Source: Flavimaribacter sediminis
Lineage (GTDB): Bacteria > Pseudomonadota > Alphaproteobacteria > Rhizobiales > Rhizobiaceae
DNA: 64,000 nt
Direction of reading: 5' to 3'
NCBI RefSeq assembly: GCF_019492055.1
Contig: NZ_JAICBX010000004.1
Coordinates: 372,001-436,000 of the forward strand
The position numbers and the translations under genes are program-made. This document shows positions 36,094 through 46,861 of the stretch, piece after piece (within the stretch, counting starts at the first letter, position 1; each line of letters begins with the position of its first letter). Below the pieces are notes generated by a model. It was not told the origin of the DNA and did not search any database. It was given only the letters and a program-made list of their open reading frames with translations.

Positions 36094-37884
36094 ATGCACC
36101 GCTATCGCTCCCATACTTGCGCCGCTCTGCGCAAAACAGACGTTGATTCATCCGTCCGCCTGTCGGGCTGGGTCAATCGCGTTCGCGATCATGGCGGACT
36201 GCTGTTCATCGACCTGCGCGACCACTATGGCATCACGCAAATTGTCGTCGATCCGGATTCCGACAGCTATAATCTCGCAGAGACTCTGCGCGGCGAATGG
36301 GTGATCCGCGTCGATGGCGACGTCAGGGCGCGTTCGGACGAAACTGTCAACCCGAAACTGCCGACCGGCGAGGTCGAGGTCTATGCCCGCGACATCGAAG
36401 TGCTGTCGGCGGCCGGTGAACTGCCGCTGCCGGTCTTCGGAGAGCCGGACTATCCGGAAGACGTGCGTCTGAAATACCGTTTCCTCGATCTGCGCCGCGA
36501 GACGCTGCACGCCAACATCGTCCGCCGTACGAAGATCATCGCCGCCATGCGGCGTCTGATGGGCGAGGCGGGTTTCGCGGAATATTCGACGCCGATCCTG
36601 ACTGCGTCATCGCCGGAAGGCGCACGCGACTTTCTGGTGCCGAGCCGCATCCATCCGGGCAATTTCTATGCGTTGCCCCAGGCGCCGCAGCAATACAAGC
36701 AGCTCATCATGGCGTCGGGCTTCGATCGTTACTTCCAGATCGCGCCGTGTTTCCGCGACGAGGATCCGCGCGCCGACCGACTGCCGGGCGAGTTCTACCA
36801 GCTCGACATGGAAATGAGCTTCGTCGAACAGGAAGATGTCTTCCAGACGATGGAGCCGGTGGTGCGAAAGGTCTTCGAGGAATTCGCCGACGGCAAGGCG
36901 GTGACAGCGGAATTTCCGCGGATTCCCTATGACGAGGCGATCCGCAAATACGGGTCCGACAAGCCGGATCTGCGGAACCCGATCGTAATGGAAGCGGTGA
37001 CCGAACATTTCGCCGGCTCCGGCTTCAAGGTTTTCGCCGGCATGATCGAGCGTGATCCGAAGGTCGAGGTCTGGGCCATTCCGGCAAAGACCGGCGGCAG
37101 TCGGGCCTTCTGCGACCGGATGAATTCCTGGGCGCAGAGCGAAGGTCAGCCTGGTCTCGGCTATATTTTCTGGCGTGAGGAGAACGACGCCGTCGCCGGC
37201 GCGGGGCCGCTCGCAAAGAATATCGGCCCGGAGCGCACGGAGGCGATCCGCAACCAGCTTGGTCTGGAATCCGGCGACGCCTGCTTCTTCGTGGCCGGCG
37301 TTCCGGCGAAATTCGCCGCCTTCGCCGGCGACGCCCGAACGCGCGTCGGTGAGGAACTGGGTCTGATCGACGCCGACCGGTTCGCCCTGTGCTGGATCGT
37401 CGACTTTCCCTATTACGAATGGGACGAGACGGAAAACCGGCTGGATTTCTCGCATAACCCCTTCACCATGCCGCAGGGCGGCAAAGAGGCGCTGTCAGGA
37501 GAAGACCCGCTTGCCATCAAGGCCTGGCAGTACGACATGGTCTGCAATGGCTACGAGATTGCCTCCGGCGGAATCCGCAATCACATACCCGAAGTGATGG
37601 TCGAGGCGTTTGGCAAGGTGGGACTTGACGCGAAGGTGGTGGAAGAGCGGTTCGGCGGCCTCTACCGGGCTTTCCACTATGGCGCGCCGCCGCATGGCGG
37701 CATGGCAGCCGGAATCGACCGCATCGTTATGCTGCTCGTCGGCGCGAAGAACCTGCGAGAAGTGACCATGTTCCCGATGAACCAGCAGGCCGAAGACCTG
37801 TTGATGGGCGCGCCGAGCATCGCCGATCAGACGCAGCTCAAGGAGCTGAGCCTGCGCATCGCACCGGCCGCCAAGACAAACTGA
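36094..37884 (+). CDS. aspS: aspartyl-tRNA synthetase
   Basis: A 596-residue class II synthetase that charges tRNA-Asp (in many alphaproteobacteria also tRNA-Asn). Residues 1-105 form the OB-fold anticodon-binding domain ([26 protein letters not shown]). The class II core has [10 protein letters not shown], motif 2 [24 protein letters not shown] and motif 3 near [13 protein letters not shown]. The long GAD insertion domain is present. The ATG at 36094 was chosen over upstream frames because the protein begins [13 protein letters not shown] as in other alphaproteobacteria. A hairpin follows the stop. Confidence 0.97.
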   Translation: MHRYRSHTCAALRKTDVDSSVRLSGWVNRVRDHGGLLFIDLRDHYGITQIVVDPDSDSYNLAETLRGEWVIRVDGDVRARSDETVNPKLPTGEVEVYARDIEVLSAAGELPLPVFGEPDYPEDVRLKYRFLDLRRETLHANIVRRTKIIAAMRRLMGEAGFAEYSTPILTASSPEGARDFLVPSRIHPGNFYALPQAPQQYKQLIMASGFDRYFQIAPCFRDEDPRADRLPGEFYQLDMEMSFVEQEDVFQTMEPVVRKVFEEFADGKAVTAEFPRIPYDEAIRKYGSDKPDLRNPIVMEAVTEHFAGSGFKVFAGMIERDPKVEVWAIPAKTGGSRAFCDRMNSWAQSEGQPGLGYIFWREENDAVAGAGPLAKNIGPERTEAIRNQLGLESGDACFFVAGVPAKFAAFAGDARTRVGEELGLIDADRFALCWIVDFPYYEWDETENRLDFSHNPFTMPQGGKEALSGEDPLAIKAWQYDMVCNGYEIASGGIRNHIPEVMVEAFGKVGLDAKVVEERFGGLYRAFHYGAPPHGGMAAGIDRIVMLLVGAKNLREVTMFPMNQQAEDLLMGAPSIADQTQLKELSLRIAPAAKTN

Positions 37885-37897
37885 TCCGGGAAAAGTT

Positions 37898-37920
37898 TGG
37901 GCCCGCTGATAACGGGCCCA
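37898..37920 (+). terminator. hairpin between convergent aspS and the secreted-protein gene
   Basis: TGGGCCCG (37898-37905) and CGGGCCCA (37913-37920) form an 8-bp GC-rich stem around CTGATAA. No T-run follows on the plus strand. Lying between two convergent stop codons, it probably ends transcription from aspS, possibly both ways. Confidence 0.55.
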
Positions 37921-37930
37921 GACCTGTACC

Positions 37931-39142
37931 TTACTGGTTCGCCTTTACCTGCACATTCAAGAGCGTCGGCAGCGACTCCGGGGAGCCAATGCCGGCGCCC
38001 ATGATGGACGCGAAAGGCAGTGGGCTCGGCGGCGTGGCGCTGATCTCGATGTTCTCCGGATTGGCGAGATAGGCGCTGACCGCAGTGCTGACATTCTGTT
38101 GAAAGTCCGGATTTTTGATTTGCGCCAGCATGATCGGCAGCATGCCGCTGATACTCTGGACAAGTTGGTCGGCGCTCATGCCCTGCTGTGCGGCGGCCAT
38201 TTCGAGGATCTTGCCTGTCAGGGATTGGTCATCGAAACGCAGCGTCAGGTCGTTGAATGTGAGCTGTTGCATCATGCCCATCATCGCCATGCCCATGGCC
38301 TGCTCTGCCTTCGCATCGTCGCCCATTTGGGCCATCTGCGCCTGCATTTCCTGCAGACCTTGTACGAATTCCAGTGTCACGCCCGAAACAGACGCCTTAA
38401 GGTCCAGCTTGCCGGCCCCGTCGACATCCGTGACATACTGGTCGATGCTCAGCGTCCCGTCGTCCAGGTTCCAGGAGCCGTTCGCAGAAAGGCCGCCCGT
38501 CAGCTTCGTATAACCGAGCGCGTCCAGCGTCTTGCGGGCATCCTGATCCTCAACGCCGCTGAGGTCGATCATCATGCCGTCGAGGTCGAACGTGAAGTTG
38601 ATTGTGTTATCCGGTCCGGGTGCGGGGTTGGAGGCGCTGGAGGTCTGCGCAGAAAACACTGTGGCCCCAGCTGCTTTGACATCGATCGCGCCTGTCGACG
38701 ACTTGTCATAGGTCATCAGGTTTTCGGCCGACGACATATCGGGGTTTGCCGGAACATGCAGGCCGGTGGTTTTAATATCGTCGATCGATACGTCGATATC
38801 TATCGGATTTTCGCCGGCTTCCTTGATGCTGACGGAAAAGTCGAACGGCTCGACTTCCGACACGTTATATCCGCCCTTGCCGTCTTCGGAGACACCCCTG
38901 AATGTCAGGTCTCCGAGATCGATGGTCTCGTCCGTTTCGGGCAGCTTGAACGCGATGTCGCTGATCGTAACGCTGTCGCCCGTGCTTTCCGCGCCGGAGT
39001 AAGTGATCTCGTAGCCGTTCTGATCATAATATCCGAACAGCTTCTCGGCGAACTGGTCTGCTTCGACGGCGCCCGCGACTGTGATTGGCGCGAAAACGAC
39101 CAGTCCCGCAAGAAGTCCTGTACGAAGATGTTGAGCAAGCAT
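37931..39142 (-). CDS. uncharacterised secreted protein
   Basis: A 403-residue protein I cannot assign to a family. Residues 1-25 form a Sec signal (MLAQHLRTGLLAGLVVFAPITVAGA). The mature chain is acidic, low in cysteine and rich in beta-prone repeated phrases such as SIDDIKTTGLHV, ITFDLDGMMIDLSG and DLTLRFDDQSL, ending in a Met- and Gln-rich helical section (MQAQMAQMGDDAKAEQAMG). Recurrent LDLxDLTF-like lines recall DUF945/AsmA-like extended periplasmic proteins, but this is only a shape resemblance. The ATG at 39142 has AAGGA 7 bases upstream; ATGs further upstream lack one. Confidence 0.7.
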   Translation of the reverse strand: MLAQHLRTGLLAGLVVFAPITVAGAVEADQFAEKLFGYYDQNGYEITYSGAESTGDSVTISDIAFKLPETDETIDLGDLTFRGVSEDGKGGYNVSEVEPFDFSVSIKEAGENPIDIDVSIDDIKTTGLHVPANPDMSSAENLMTYDKSSTGAIDVKAAGATVFSAQTSSASNPAPGPDNTINFTFDLDGMMIDLSGVEDQDARKTLDALGYTKLTGGLSANGSWNLDDGTLSIDQYVTDVDGAGKLDLKASVSGVTLEFVQGLQEMQAQMAQMGDDAKAEQAMGMAMMGMMQQLTFNDLTLRFDDQSLTGKILEMAAAQQGMSADQLVQSISGMLPIMLAQIKNPDFQQNVSTAVSAYLANPENIEISATPPSPLPFASIMGAGIGSPESLPTLLNVQVKANQ

Positions 39143-39488
39143 ATAAAATCCTTCCATCTTTGGGCGCTTTACAACCGCCAGTCGTTTTGGTCTCATCCGA
39201 ATAAGCCGGTTTTATGTCAGTATTTACGCAGACATACGATTGCAACCGGACTTCACATAAGAATTTCTACAGGGTTTCGAAGATATTACCGGAATATGTT
39301 CGGTCAAACCGGCGTCGCTTTCGCGCGATCTGACCATGGAATTTCCACAATCATCAAGAATTGAAAGCCGCGCCTGATCTCGCTATCGTTTCGAGCGAGA
39401 GGGTGGTTGAGCGCCGGAGTTCGAGCCGGTTCCGGCTTGGTAATCTCGAAATAATTAAACGCAAGGATGGCGCGGGGCGCTAGCTGGC
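39143..39488. other. 346-base intergenic region between divergent secreted-protein and MFS genes
   Basis: No gene is supported here. It contains two small hairpins: TCTCGCT/AGCGAGA at 39378-39400 with a 9-base loop, and AGCCGG/CCGGCT at 39424-39437 with almost no loop (more likely a 5-bp stem around GTTC). AT-rich patches near 39190-39290 could hold promoters. Confidence 0.5.
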
Positions 39489-40748
39489 ATGGTACGTCAT
39501 TTAATTCCCATCAGCGCGCTCTTGCTGGGATCGGCCTTTCTGCTTTACGCCGGTGGCATGAACGGTCTGATCCTGCCGGTCAGGGGGTCCCAGGAAGGCT
39601 TTTCAGCCTTTTCTCTGGGTCTGCTCGGCACCGGCTGGGCGATCGGCTACGTGCTCGGGTGCATCATGACGCCGGGCCTCGTCGGACGGGTCGGCCACAT
39701 TCGCTCGTTCAGCGTTATGGCCTCGCTTGCAGCGCTCGCCATTCTCGCATCGTTGCTGTTCATAACGCCCTGGGCGTGGATACCGCTGCGCGCCATTTCC
39801 GGCTTCTGCTTCGCCGGCGCCGCCATGATCGTCGAAAGCTGGTTGTCCGAGCGGGTGGATGCGAGTTCCAGAGGTCGCGTCTTCGGTGTCTACACCATGG
39901 TCAATCTGATGGCGACCACGACGGGTCAGCTGACCCTGACGCTCGGTGAAACGGGCGGGTACACCTTCTTTGTCATCGGCGCGATGTTCTATTCGCTGGC
40001 GCTGATACCGACAGCGATTTCGTCCACTGCAACGCCAAAACCGCTCGTCAAGGTGCGGCTCGATCTTGGCGCTCTCTGGCGCAATTCGCCGGTCGCCGTT
40101 TACGCCGTTTTGATGGTGGGCATTTCCAACAGCGCTTTCGGCACGCTTGCCGCCGTCTATGCCGACCAGATCGGCCTTCGGCTCTCTGCGATCGCGCTCT
40201 TTACAAGTATTCCGATACTCGCTGGCGCCCTGGCGCAGCTCCCGGTCGGGCAATTGTCTGACCGGATGGATCGCCGCAAGGTGCTGATAGGCATTACGAT
40301 TGTCGGGGTTATCGGCGACCTGGCGTTCATTATTCTGCAGCCGGAGTTGGCCTGGGTGAATTTTATCCTGGTCTTCCTTTTCGGCGCAGCAGCCTACGCC
40401 ATGTATCCGGTGATCGTCGCCCATGCGCACGACCACGCGGAACCTGACAGCTATATCCAGACATCCGGCGGATTGCTGCTTGTGTTCGGCGTCGGGTGCA
40501 TCGTGGGACCGCTGTTCGCCGGTTTCGGGATGTCGGCGATCGGAACGTCGGCTTTGTTCATGACGACTATCGCCGTGCATATCCTGATTGTCATCTACAC
40601 GATCTGGCGCATCAGCCGACGCGCTCCTGTCAAGCCCGAACATAAGGTCGAATTCGTACCTTCCGCTCCGACGAGGACGACGACGCCGGAAACGGTGTCG
40701 CTCGCTCTGTCGGACGATCAGGAGGAGGACGCCGGCTCAGACGCATAG
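39489..40748 (+). CDS. MFS transporter (paralogue of the gene at 34637)
   Basis: A 419-residue inner-membrane protein with 12 probable helices. It starts MVRHLIPISALLLGSAFLL, with RGSQEGFSAFSLGLLGTGWAIGY after helix 1, the motif GQLSDRMDRRKVLIGI in the central loop and a polar C-terminal tail. The layout and several segments match the MFS protein on the other side of aspS, but the tail is longer. The substrate is unknown. In several rhizobia an MFS gene stands before parC, so this copy is probably the ancestral one. It is followed 58 bases on by parC. Confidence 0.92.
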   Translation: MVRHLIPISALLLGSAFLLYAGGMNGLILPVRGSQEGFSAFSLGLLGTGWAIGYVLGCIMTPGLVGRVGHIRSFSVMASLAALAILASLLFITPWAWIPLRAISGFCFAGAAMIVESWLSERVDASSRGRVFGVYTMVNLMATTTGQLTLTLGETGGYTFFVIGAMFYSLALIPTAISSTATPKPLVKVRLDLGALWRNSPVAVYAVLMVGISNSAFGTLAAVYADQIGLRLSAIALFTSIPILAGALAQLPVGQLSDRMDRRKVLIGITIVGVIGDLAFIILQPELAWVNFILVFLFGAAAYAMYPVIVAHAHDHAEPDSYIQTSGGLLLVFGVGCIVGPLFAGFGMSAIGTSALFMTTIAVHILIVIYTIWRISRRAPVKPEHKVEFVPSAPTRTTTPETVSLALSDDQEEDAGSDA

Positions 40749-40806
40749 GCGTGGATCGAATCAATCGAGACTTGCCGCGAATCGGTGCTTCGTTTAAGCC
40801 CGAACC

Positions 40807-43059
40807 ATGGGAAAAAGCCTTATTCCGCCGGGCGGCGGCGACGGCGGGTCAGAGCCCGTCGATCTGAAAACCGCTCTTGAAGAACGCTACCTCGCTTACG
40901 CGCTGTCGACGATCATGCATAGGGCGCTGCCCGACGTTCGCGACGGGTTGAAGCCGGTACATCGCCGCATCGTCTATTCGATGAGCGATATGGGTCTGCG
41001 CGCGAATGGCGGCTTCAAGAAATCCGCCAAGATCGTCGGCGAAGTGATGGGTAATTTCCATCCGCATGGCGACCAGGCGATCTATGACGCTTTGGTTCGT
41101 CTCGCGCAGGACTTCGCTGTGCGATACCCGCTGGTAAACGGGCAGGGCAATTTCGGTAACATTGACGGCGATAACGCTGCCGCAATGCGCTACACCGAGT
41201 CGAAGATGACGCCGGTTGCGGAATTGCTGCTGGAGGGCATCGACCAGGACGCTGTCGACTTTAGAACGACCTATGACGAGGAAAACCAGGAGCCGGTGGT
41301 TCTGCCCGGCGCCTTTCCAAACCTTCTCGCCAATGGCGCGACCGGCATTGCGGTCGGCATGGCGACGTCGATCCCGCCGCACAACGCCGCGGAGCTTTGT
41401 GACGCCGCCCTGCATCTGATCAAGCACCCCAATGCGACGATTGAAAAACTGGTCGATTACGTGCCCGGTCCCGACATGCCCACTGGAGGCGTGATCGTCG
41501 ACAGCCGTGATTCGATCGTCGAGGCCTACAAGACTGGTCGCGGCGGATTTCGCACGCGCGCGCGTTGGGAGAAGGAAGACACCGGTCGCGGCAGTTATAT
41601 CATTGTCGTCACCGAAATTCCTTATCAGGTGCAGAAATCACGGCTGATCGAAAAGATCGCTGAATTGCTGATCGCCCGCAAACTGCCGCTGCTGGAGGAT
41701 GTTCGCGACGAGTCGGCCGAGGATGTGCGTCTTGTCTTGGTTCCCAAGAGCCGGTCGGTCGATCCGGATCTGCTGATGGAATCGCTGTTTCGCCTGACCG
41801 ATCTCGAATCCCGCTTTCCGCTCAATCTCAATGTCCTTTCGAAGGGGCGGGTGCCCAAGGTCATGTCCCTTCGCGATGTGCTCCTGGAGTGGCTTGATCA
41901 CCGGCGCGAGGTGCTTCAGAGGCGGTCGCGGCATCGGTTGGCGGCAATCGAGCGGCGTCTCGAAATCCTTGGCGGCTATCTGGTCGCCTATCTTAATATC
42001 GATGAGGTGATCCGGATTATCCGTGAAGAGGATGATCCGAAAGCCGAGCTCATGCAGCGGTTCGAACTGACCGATCTGCAGGCTGAATCGATCCTGAACA
42101 TGCGCCTGCGCTCTCTGCGCAAGCTGGAAGAGTTCGAGATCCGCAAGGAGTTCGATGGGCTGACCGTGGAAAAGGCGGAGATCGAAGCGCTGCTTGCTTC
42201 GGACGAAAAGCAGTGGTCGACGATCTCCTGGGAAATCTCCCAGGTGAAGAAGAAGTTCGGCAAGGACACCGAACTCGGACGCCGGCGCACAGGGTTCGCC
42301 GAGGCTCCGGAAGCCGACCTCGAAGCCATTCAGCAGGCGATGATCGAAAAAGAGCCGGTTACGGTCGTTCTGTCGCGGAAGGGCTGGATCCGGGCGATGC
42401 GCGGCCACATGTCCGATACATCCGGCCTCACTTTCAAGGAAGGCGATGGCCTCAAGCTGGCGTTTCCGGCCTATACGACGGACCGGATCATCCTGTTTAC
42501 CACCGGCGGCAAGTTCTACACTGTCGGCGGCGACCGCTTGCCGGGCGGTCGCGGGCATGGCGAACCGGTGCGCATCATGATCGACATGAACAACGATCAG
42601 GACATCGTGTCCGCCTTCGTGCACAACCCGGACGGAAAGCTGCTTCTGGCTTCGACCGTTGGCAATGGTTTCGTCGTCTCGCAGTCGGATATCACGGCCA
42701 ATACCCGCAAGGGCAAGCAGGTCATGAATGTAAAGATGCCTGACGAGGCGAAGCTGTGCATTGCGGTCGAGGGAGACACGGTCGCGGTGCTGGGCGAGAA
42801 CCGCAAGATGCTGATCTTCCCGCTCGAACAACTGGCCGAGATGAGTCGCGGCAAGGGCGTGCGTCTGCAACGCTACAAGGATGGCGGGGTCGCCGACGTC
42901 AGAACGTTCAACAAGGCGGAAGGGCTGAGCTGGCAGGATTCCGCCGGCCGCACCCATACCAAGACCATGGAAGAATTGCGCGAGTGGTACGGCGACCGCG
43001 CGCAGGCCGGCCGCACCGTCCCGAAAGGCTTTCCACGCTCCGGCAGGTTCTCCGGATAG
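40807..43059 (+). CDS. parC: DNA topoisomerase IV subunit A
   Basis: Cleaves and religates DNA to unlink daughter chromosomes, together with ParE. The 750-residue protein has the winged-helix core [31 protein letters not shown], the HPHGD stretch at 85-89 and the catalytic tyrosine in [10 protein letters not shown] (Tyr129), then the coiled-coil gate and a C-terminal beta-pinwheel. The residue at the place of Escherichia coli ParC Ser80 is Gln ([10 protein letters not shown]), a position linked to quinolone sensitivity. The length fits ParC rather than GyrA. speB-like follows 78 bases on. Confidence 0.96.
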   Translation: MGKSLIPPGGGDGGSEPVDLKTALEERYLAYALSTIMHRALPDVRDGLKPVHRRIVYSMSDMGLRANGGFKKSAKIVGEVMGNFHPHGDQAIYDALVRLAQDFAVRYPLVNGQGNFGNIDGDNAAAMRYTESKMTPVAELLLEGIDQDAVDFRTTYDEENQEPVVLPGAFPNLLANGATGIAVGMATSIPPHNAAELCDAALHLIKHPNATIEKLVDYVPGPDMPTGGVIVDSRDSIVEAYKTGRGGFRTRARWEKEDTGRGSYIIVVTEIPYQVQKSRLIEKIAELLIARKLPLLEDVRDESAEDVRLVLVPKSRSVDPDLLMESLFRLTDLESRFPLNLNVLSKGRVPKVMSLRDVLLEWLDHRREVLQRRSRHRLAAIERRLEILGGYLVAYLNIDEVIRIIREEDDPKAELMQRFELTDLQAESILNMRLRSLRKLEEFEIRKEFDGLTVEKAEIEALLASDEKQWSTISWEISQVKKKFGKDTELGRRRTGFAEAPEADLEAIQQAMIEKEPVTVVLSRKGWIRAMRGHMSDTSGLTFKEGDGLKLAFPAYTTDRIILFTTGGKFYTVGGDRLPGGRGHGEPVRIMIDMNNDQDIVSAFVHNPDGKLLLASTVGNGFVVSQSDITANTRKGKQVMNVKMPDEAKLCIAVEGDTVAVLGENRKMLIFPLEQLAEMSRGKGVRLQRYKDGGVADVRTFNKAEGLSWQDSAGRTHTKTMEELREWYGDRAQAGRTVPKGFPRSGRFSG

Positions 43060-43137
43060 TGAATTAAATCAGGGGCCTGTCGGCACATCCTGAATCATTG
43101 TCTCCGGACGCACGAATGCAGGAGCGATAGACGCGCG

Positions 43138-44103
43138 ATGAGCACGGGAAACAATTATGACAGCGGCCGGTTGAACCTGCCCTTCGTCGGTCTTTGCACC
43201 TTCGGCAAAAATCCTTACGTCGAGGACTGGGATGCGATAGACGCGGACGTCGCAGTGCTGGGTGCGCCGCTTGACATGGGCACGCAATGGCGCGCCGGCG
43301 CGCGCTTCGGCCCCCGCAGCATTCGAGAGGCTTCGACGCTGTTCTCCTTTGGTCACGCCGGCGCATACGACCATGAGGACGACGTCACCTATCTTGATCC
43401 GGAAACGGTTCGGATCGTCGATGTTGGCGACGCGGATATCGTCCACACCGACATGATGACCAGCCACAGCAACATCGAATTCGGCGTGCGCAAGATCCTG
43501 AAGAGCGGCGCTGTTCCCGTCGTGCTGGGCGGCGATCATTCAGTCAATATTCCCTGCATCAACGCTTTTGATGACCAGAAGCCCTTTCACCTGGTCCAGA
43601 TCGACGCGCATCTGGATTTCGTCGATGAACGCCACGGCGTGCGCTACGGTCATGGCAATCCGATGCGCCGCGCGGCGGAAAAGGATTACGTGACGGGACT
43701 TTCGCAGATCGGAATCCGCAACGTCTCCTCCACTGCGCGCGAAGGCTATGAGGATGCCCGCAAAATGGGCTCGGATATCCTGTCGGTAAGACAGTTCCGC
43801 AAGCTCGGCGTCGACGGCGTCCTGGCCAGAATTCCAGTTGGGCGGCGCTACTACGTTTCGATCGACATCGACGGTTTCGATCCCTCGATCGCCGCAGGCA
43901 CAGGAACGCCCAGCCATGGCGGCTTTCTATATTACGAAGTTCTGGAACTGATCGACGGCCTTGCCCGGCAAGGCGACATCATCGGCATGGACTGCGTGGA
44001 AGTCGCGCCCGATTACGATCCGACCGGCTCCACTTCAATTTTGGCGGCGCAAATTTTGATGAATGCGATTGGCCGGATCATGCACCATCGGGCGGCAAAA
44101 TAG
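43138..44103 (+). CDS. speB: agmatinase/arginase family protein
   Basis: A 321-residue ureohydrolase. The binuclear manganese site is intact: GGDHSVN (His), QIDAHLDFVD (Asp-x-His-x-Asp) and SIDIDGFDPS (Asp-x-Asp). It also shows GAPLDMGTQWRAGARFGPRSIREAS, typical of agmatinases. Agmatinase hydrolyses agmatine to putrescine and urea, but family members also act on other guanidino compounds, so the symbol is tentative. The gene lies downstream of parC and converges on bpt with three bases between stops. Confidence 0.88.
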   Translation: MSTGNNYDSGRLNLPFVGLCTFGKNPYVEDWDAIDADVAVLGAPLDMGTQWRAGARFGPRSIREASTLFSFGHAGAYDHEDDVTYLDPETVRIVDVGDADIVHTDMMTSHSNIEFGVRKILKSGAVPVVLGGDHSVNIPCINAFDDQKPFHLVQIDAHLDFVDERHGVRYGHGNPMRRAAEKDYVTGLSQIGIRNVSSTAREGYEDARKMGSDILSVRQFRKLGVDGVLARIPVGRRYYVSIDIDGFDPSIAAGTGTPSHGGFLYYEVLELIDGLARQGDIIGMDCVEVAPDYDPTGSTSILAAQILMNAIGRIMHHRAAK

Positions 44104-44106
44104 CTT

Positions 44107-44859
44107 TCAGTCTTCGTAGCGGTCCCAGCCGCTTGGGCCCAGGTGATCTTGCGGGCGAAACCGGGTCTTGTATTCCATCTTCCGCGATCCCTCGACCCAA
44201 TAGCCGAGATAGACGTGCGGTAGACCGCGATCCTTGGCGCGCTGGATATGATCAAGGATCATATAGCTGCCGAGCGAACGCGATGCGTAATCCGGATCGA
44301 AGAACGAATAGACCATCGACAGGCCGTCGCCCATGATATCGCTTAGCGCGACGGCGATAAGCCGACCCTGTTCTGCAATGCTCCCGTCCGGATCCGGCTC
44401 GCCCTCGATGCGATACTCGATGATCTTGGTCGGCACATAGGTGTCTTCCACCATCATCGCATAGTCGAGCACCGTCATGTCCGACATGCCGCCTCGCTGG
44501 TGGCGGGCGTCGAGATAGTCCCGAAACAAGGCGTATTGCTCGCTTGAAGGCTCCGCCTGGAACTCACGCGCCGTAATGTCAGAATTGCGCGCCAGATTGC
44601 GCCGCATGGATTTATTCGGTTCGAATTCGCTGGCCACGATGCGCACGGACACACAGGCCCTGCAGGATTCGCAGGCCGGCCGGTAGGCGATGTTCTGCGA
44701 TCGTCTGAACCCGCCCTGCGTCAGCAGGTCGTTGAGTTCCGCCGCCTTCTCGCCAACGAGATGCGTGAACACCTTGCGTTCGAATTGCCCGTCGAGATAC
44801 GGGCACGGAGACGGCGCCGTCAGAAAGAACTGGGGAGAATGGACGGGTTGGTTGGTCAT
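44107..44859 (-). CDS. bpt: aspartate/glutamate leucyltransferase (Bpt, ATE-like)
   Basis: Adds leucine to N-terminal Asp or Glu, marking proteins for the ClpS-ClpAP N-end-rule pathway. The 250-residue protein has the N-terminal [18 protein letters not shown], the ACESCRACV cysteine cluster, and the C-terminal GNAT-like domain with [22 protein letters not shown] and [18 protein letters not shown]. These match Bpt of proteobacteria. No Aat-type gene was seen nearby. It lies 40 bases downstream of the SLC13 permease gene on the same strand. Confidence 0.95.
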   Translation of the reverse strand: MTNQPVHSPQFFLTAPSPCPYLDGQFERKVFTHLVGEKAAELNDLLTQGGFRRSQNIAYRPACESCRACVSVRIVASEFEPNKSMRRNLARNSDITAREFQAEPSSEQYALFRDYLDARHQRGGMSDMTVLDYAMMVEDTYVPTKIIEYRIEGEPDPDGSIAEQGRLIAVALSDIMGDGLSMVYSFFDPDYASRSLGSYMILDHIQRAKDRGLPHVYLGYWVEGSRKMEYKTRFRPQDHLGPSGWDRYED

Positions 44860-44899
44860 CGATCGTAAATTATTTCACCTGATATCGACCTCAAAAAAA

Positions 44900-46738
44900 T
44901 TACAACGCATAATACCATGGCGCAAGAAGTGAAAAGGCCAACCAGACAATAAAAACCAGAGGCAGTCCTGCTTTAAGATAGTCTCTGAAGCTGTAATGAC
45001 CAGGTCCCATGATCAGCAGGTTGGTCTGATAGGCGATCGGGGTGGCGAAACAGGTGTTCGCCGCGAAGATGACCGCGGAAGCGAACGCGACCGGCGAAGC
45101 GCCGAGTCCATGCGCCATGTTCAGCGCGATTGGCATGAACAGAACCGCCGTCGCGTTGTTGCTCAATACATTTGTGACGCCGGCCATGACCAGATACAGG
45201 ACCGACAGGATGACCGGCACCGGCGCGCCTTTCAGGAGATCGACCGAACCCTGGGCGATCAGCGCCGCGCCTCCGGTGCTGTCGAGCGCAGTCGCCATGG
45301 CGATGGACGAGCCGACAAGCAGATAGATTTGGCGATCGAATGCGCGCACCGCCTGGTACATGGTCAGACAGCCTGTCGCCATCATCAGCGCTGCGCCGGT
45401 AATCGCGCTCACAACGATCGGAACGATCTCGAAAGCCGCCAGAACGACAATTGCAAAGAAGATGGCGAAGGCGATCTTCGCCTTTCGGCTCTGCGGCACC
45501 GCCTCCGCGGAATGTTCCAATAGCAAAAGGTCGTGGTCGCCGCGCAACTGCGTGATCTGCTCGTAATTGCCGCCAAGAAGCAGCGTGTCTCCGGGCTCAA
45601 GCCGGATCTCGGATAACGGCGTTCGCGCCATCCTGCTCTTTCGCTGCACGCCAAGCACGGAGATCCCGAAGCGGGCGCGAATGCCGGACAGCTGGATTGT
45701 GCGGCCGGCGAAACGCGAGCCCGGCGCAACGACTGCCTCAGCCAGGTGATAGCCGGGCCCGGGTCGCGCAGACTCTTGCGCGTCTTCCGCTGCTTCACGA
45801 TCCTCGCTTTTTTCATCCGTGTCGGCGATCGCATTGCCATGAGCGAGCGACCGAGAGAACGCCTTGCGCGTACCGGTCACCACCAACGTGTCTCCCGGCG
45901 ACAATGTGATGTCTTCGAATGGCGGCAGAAACGGAACATCGCGACGCAGAAGAATCCGCGGCGTCAGATCCTTGATGCCCGGAAATATGCCGGATTTGGA
46001 AGCAATGCCCACAAAGGGGTGTCCTGCGGTGATTGGAATTTCGCCGATGAACTGGGTTCCGCGGTCGGTCTTGGCGCGGTCTATTGTCGAAGTGCGCTCG
46101 GTGAGCATGCGGGGCATCAGGAAGATGACGTAGAGGCCGCCAATGACGGCGAGCATCAACCCCATGCCGGTCAGGTCGAAGAACGAGATGAAAACGCCGA
46201 AATCGTCTGCAACGCCCGCCGCGATCAGGTTGGTGGACGAACCGATCAGCGTTGTCATCCCGCCGAGGATGCTCATGAAGGACAGTGGCATGAACACCTT
46301 GTATCCGGGATATCGCCGCTGCGCCGCAATCACCGTGAGGATCGGGATGAAGATCACCACCACCGGCGTGTTGTTGAGAAAGGCGCTCAGAAGACCGGCG
46401 GCGATGATGACGATGAAGATCGTCAGGTTCTTGCTCGATCCACCAAGCCTGCTGATGAACCTTGCCGGTCCGTCGATTGCGTCTGTGGCGAACAACCCCT
46501 GGCCGACGATCAGCAGCGCAATGACAGTTGCGAGCGCCGGATCGGAGAAGCCCGCGAGAATGCTGCGCATATCCAGAATGTCGCCGTTGGCCTGTTCATA
46601 AGGAAAAACGCCGAACAGCAGAAGGATTGCCGACAGACAGCCCAGTGAAACGGTTTCGATGGAGAACCGCTCACTGACAAAGGCCACAATCGTCCAGAAT
46701 ATGATCGCGTATGTCGCGTAGAGATGAAATTCGTGCAT
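44900..46738 (-). CDS. SLC13/DASS family permease with two TrkA-C domains
   Basis: A 612-residue inner-membrane protein. N-terminal helices hold the DASS segments LLNNTPVVVIFIPILTVI and GGMTTLIGSSTNLIAAG; two cytoplasmic TrkA-C (RCK-C) domains follow (about 210-295 and 330-410, the second with PGSRFAGRTIQLSGIRARFGISV); the C-terminal helices carry GVTNVLSNNATAVLFMPIALN. Such proteins carry dicarboxylates, sulfate or other anions with sodium; the TrkA-C pair suggests ligand gating. AGGGCGG precedes the ATG. The substrate is unresolved. Confidence 0.93.
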   Translation of the reverse strand: MHEFHLYATYAIIFWTIVAFVSERFSIETVSLGCLSAILLLFGVFPYEQANGDILDMRSILAGFSDPALATVIALLIVGQGLFATDAIDGPARFISRLGGSSKNLTIFIVIIAAGLLSAFLNNTPVVVIFIPILTVIAAQRRYPGYKVFMPLSFMSILGGMTTLIGSSTNLIAAGVADDFGVFISFFDLTGMGLMLAVIGGLYVIFLMPRMLTERTSTIDRAKTDRGTQFIGEIPITAGHPFVGIASKSGIFPGIKDLTPRILLRRDVPFLPPFEDITLSPGDTLVVTGTRKAFSRSLAHGNAIADTDEKSEDREAAEDAQESARPGPGYHLAEAVVAPGSRFAGRTIQLSGIRARFGISVLGVQRKSRMARTPLSEIRLEPGDTLLLGGNYEQITQLRGDHDLLLLEHSAEAVPQSRKAKIAFAIFFAIVVLAAFEIVPIVVSAITGAALMMATGCLTMYQAVRAFDRQIYLLVGSSIAMATALDSTGGAALIAQGSVDLLKGAPVPVILSVLYLVMAGVTNVLSNNATAVLFMPIALNMAHGLGASPVAFASAVIFAANTCFATPIAYQTNLLIMGPGHYSFRDYLKAGLPLVFIVWLAFSLLAPWYYAL

Positions 46739-46861
46739 GCGCCGCCCTGAGTATTTTGTTGCACGGTGCGCGATCTTAGCGATGGAATTGGCGCCATCAA
46801 AGCGGCTTGTTGCGATTATCAGTCCCGATTCAGGATTTCATTGCCGGGAAGGAGATGTTTG

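Noticed and set aside
41638-42957. 439-codon minus-strand frame opposite parC
   Set aside because: parC carries its catalytic tyrosine and gate domains; the antisense frame has no support.
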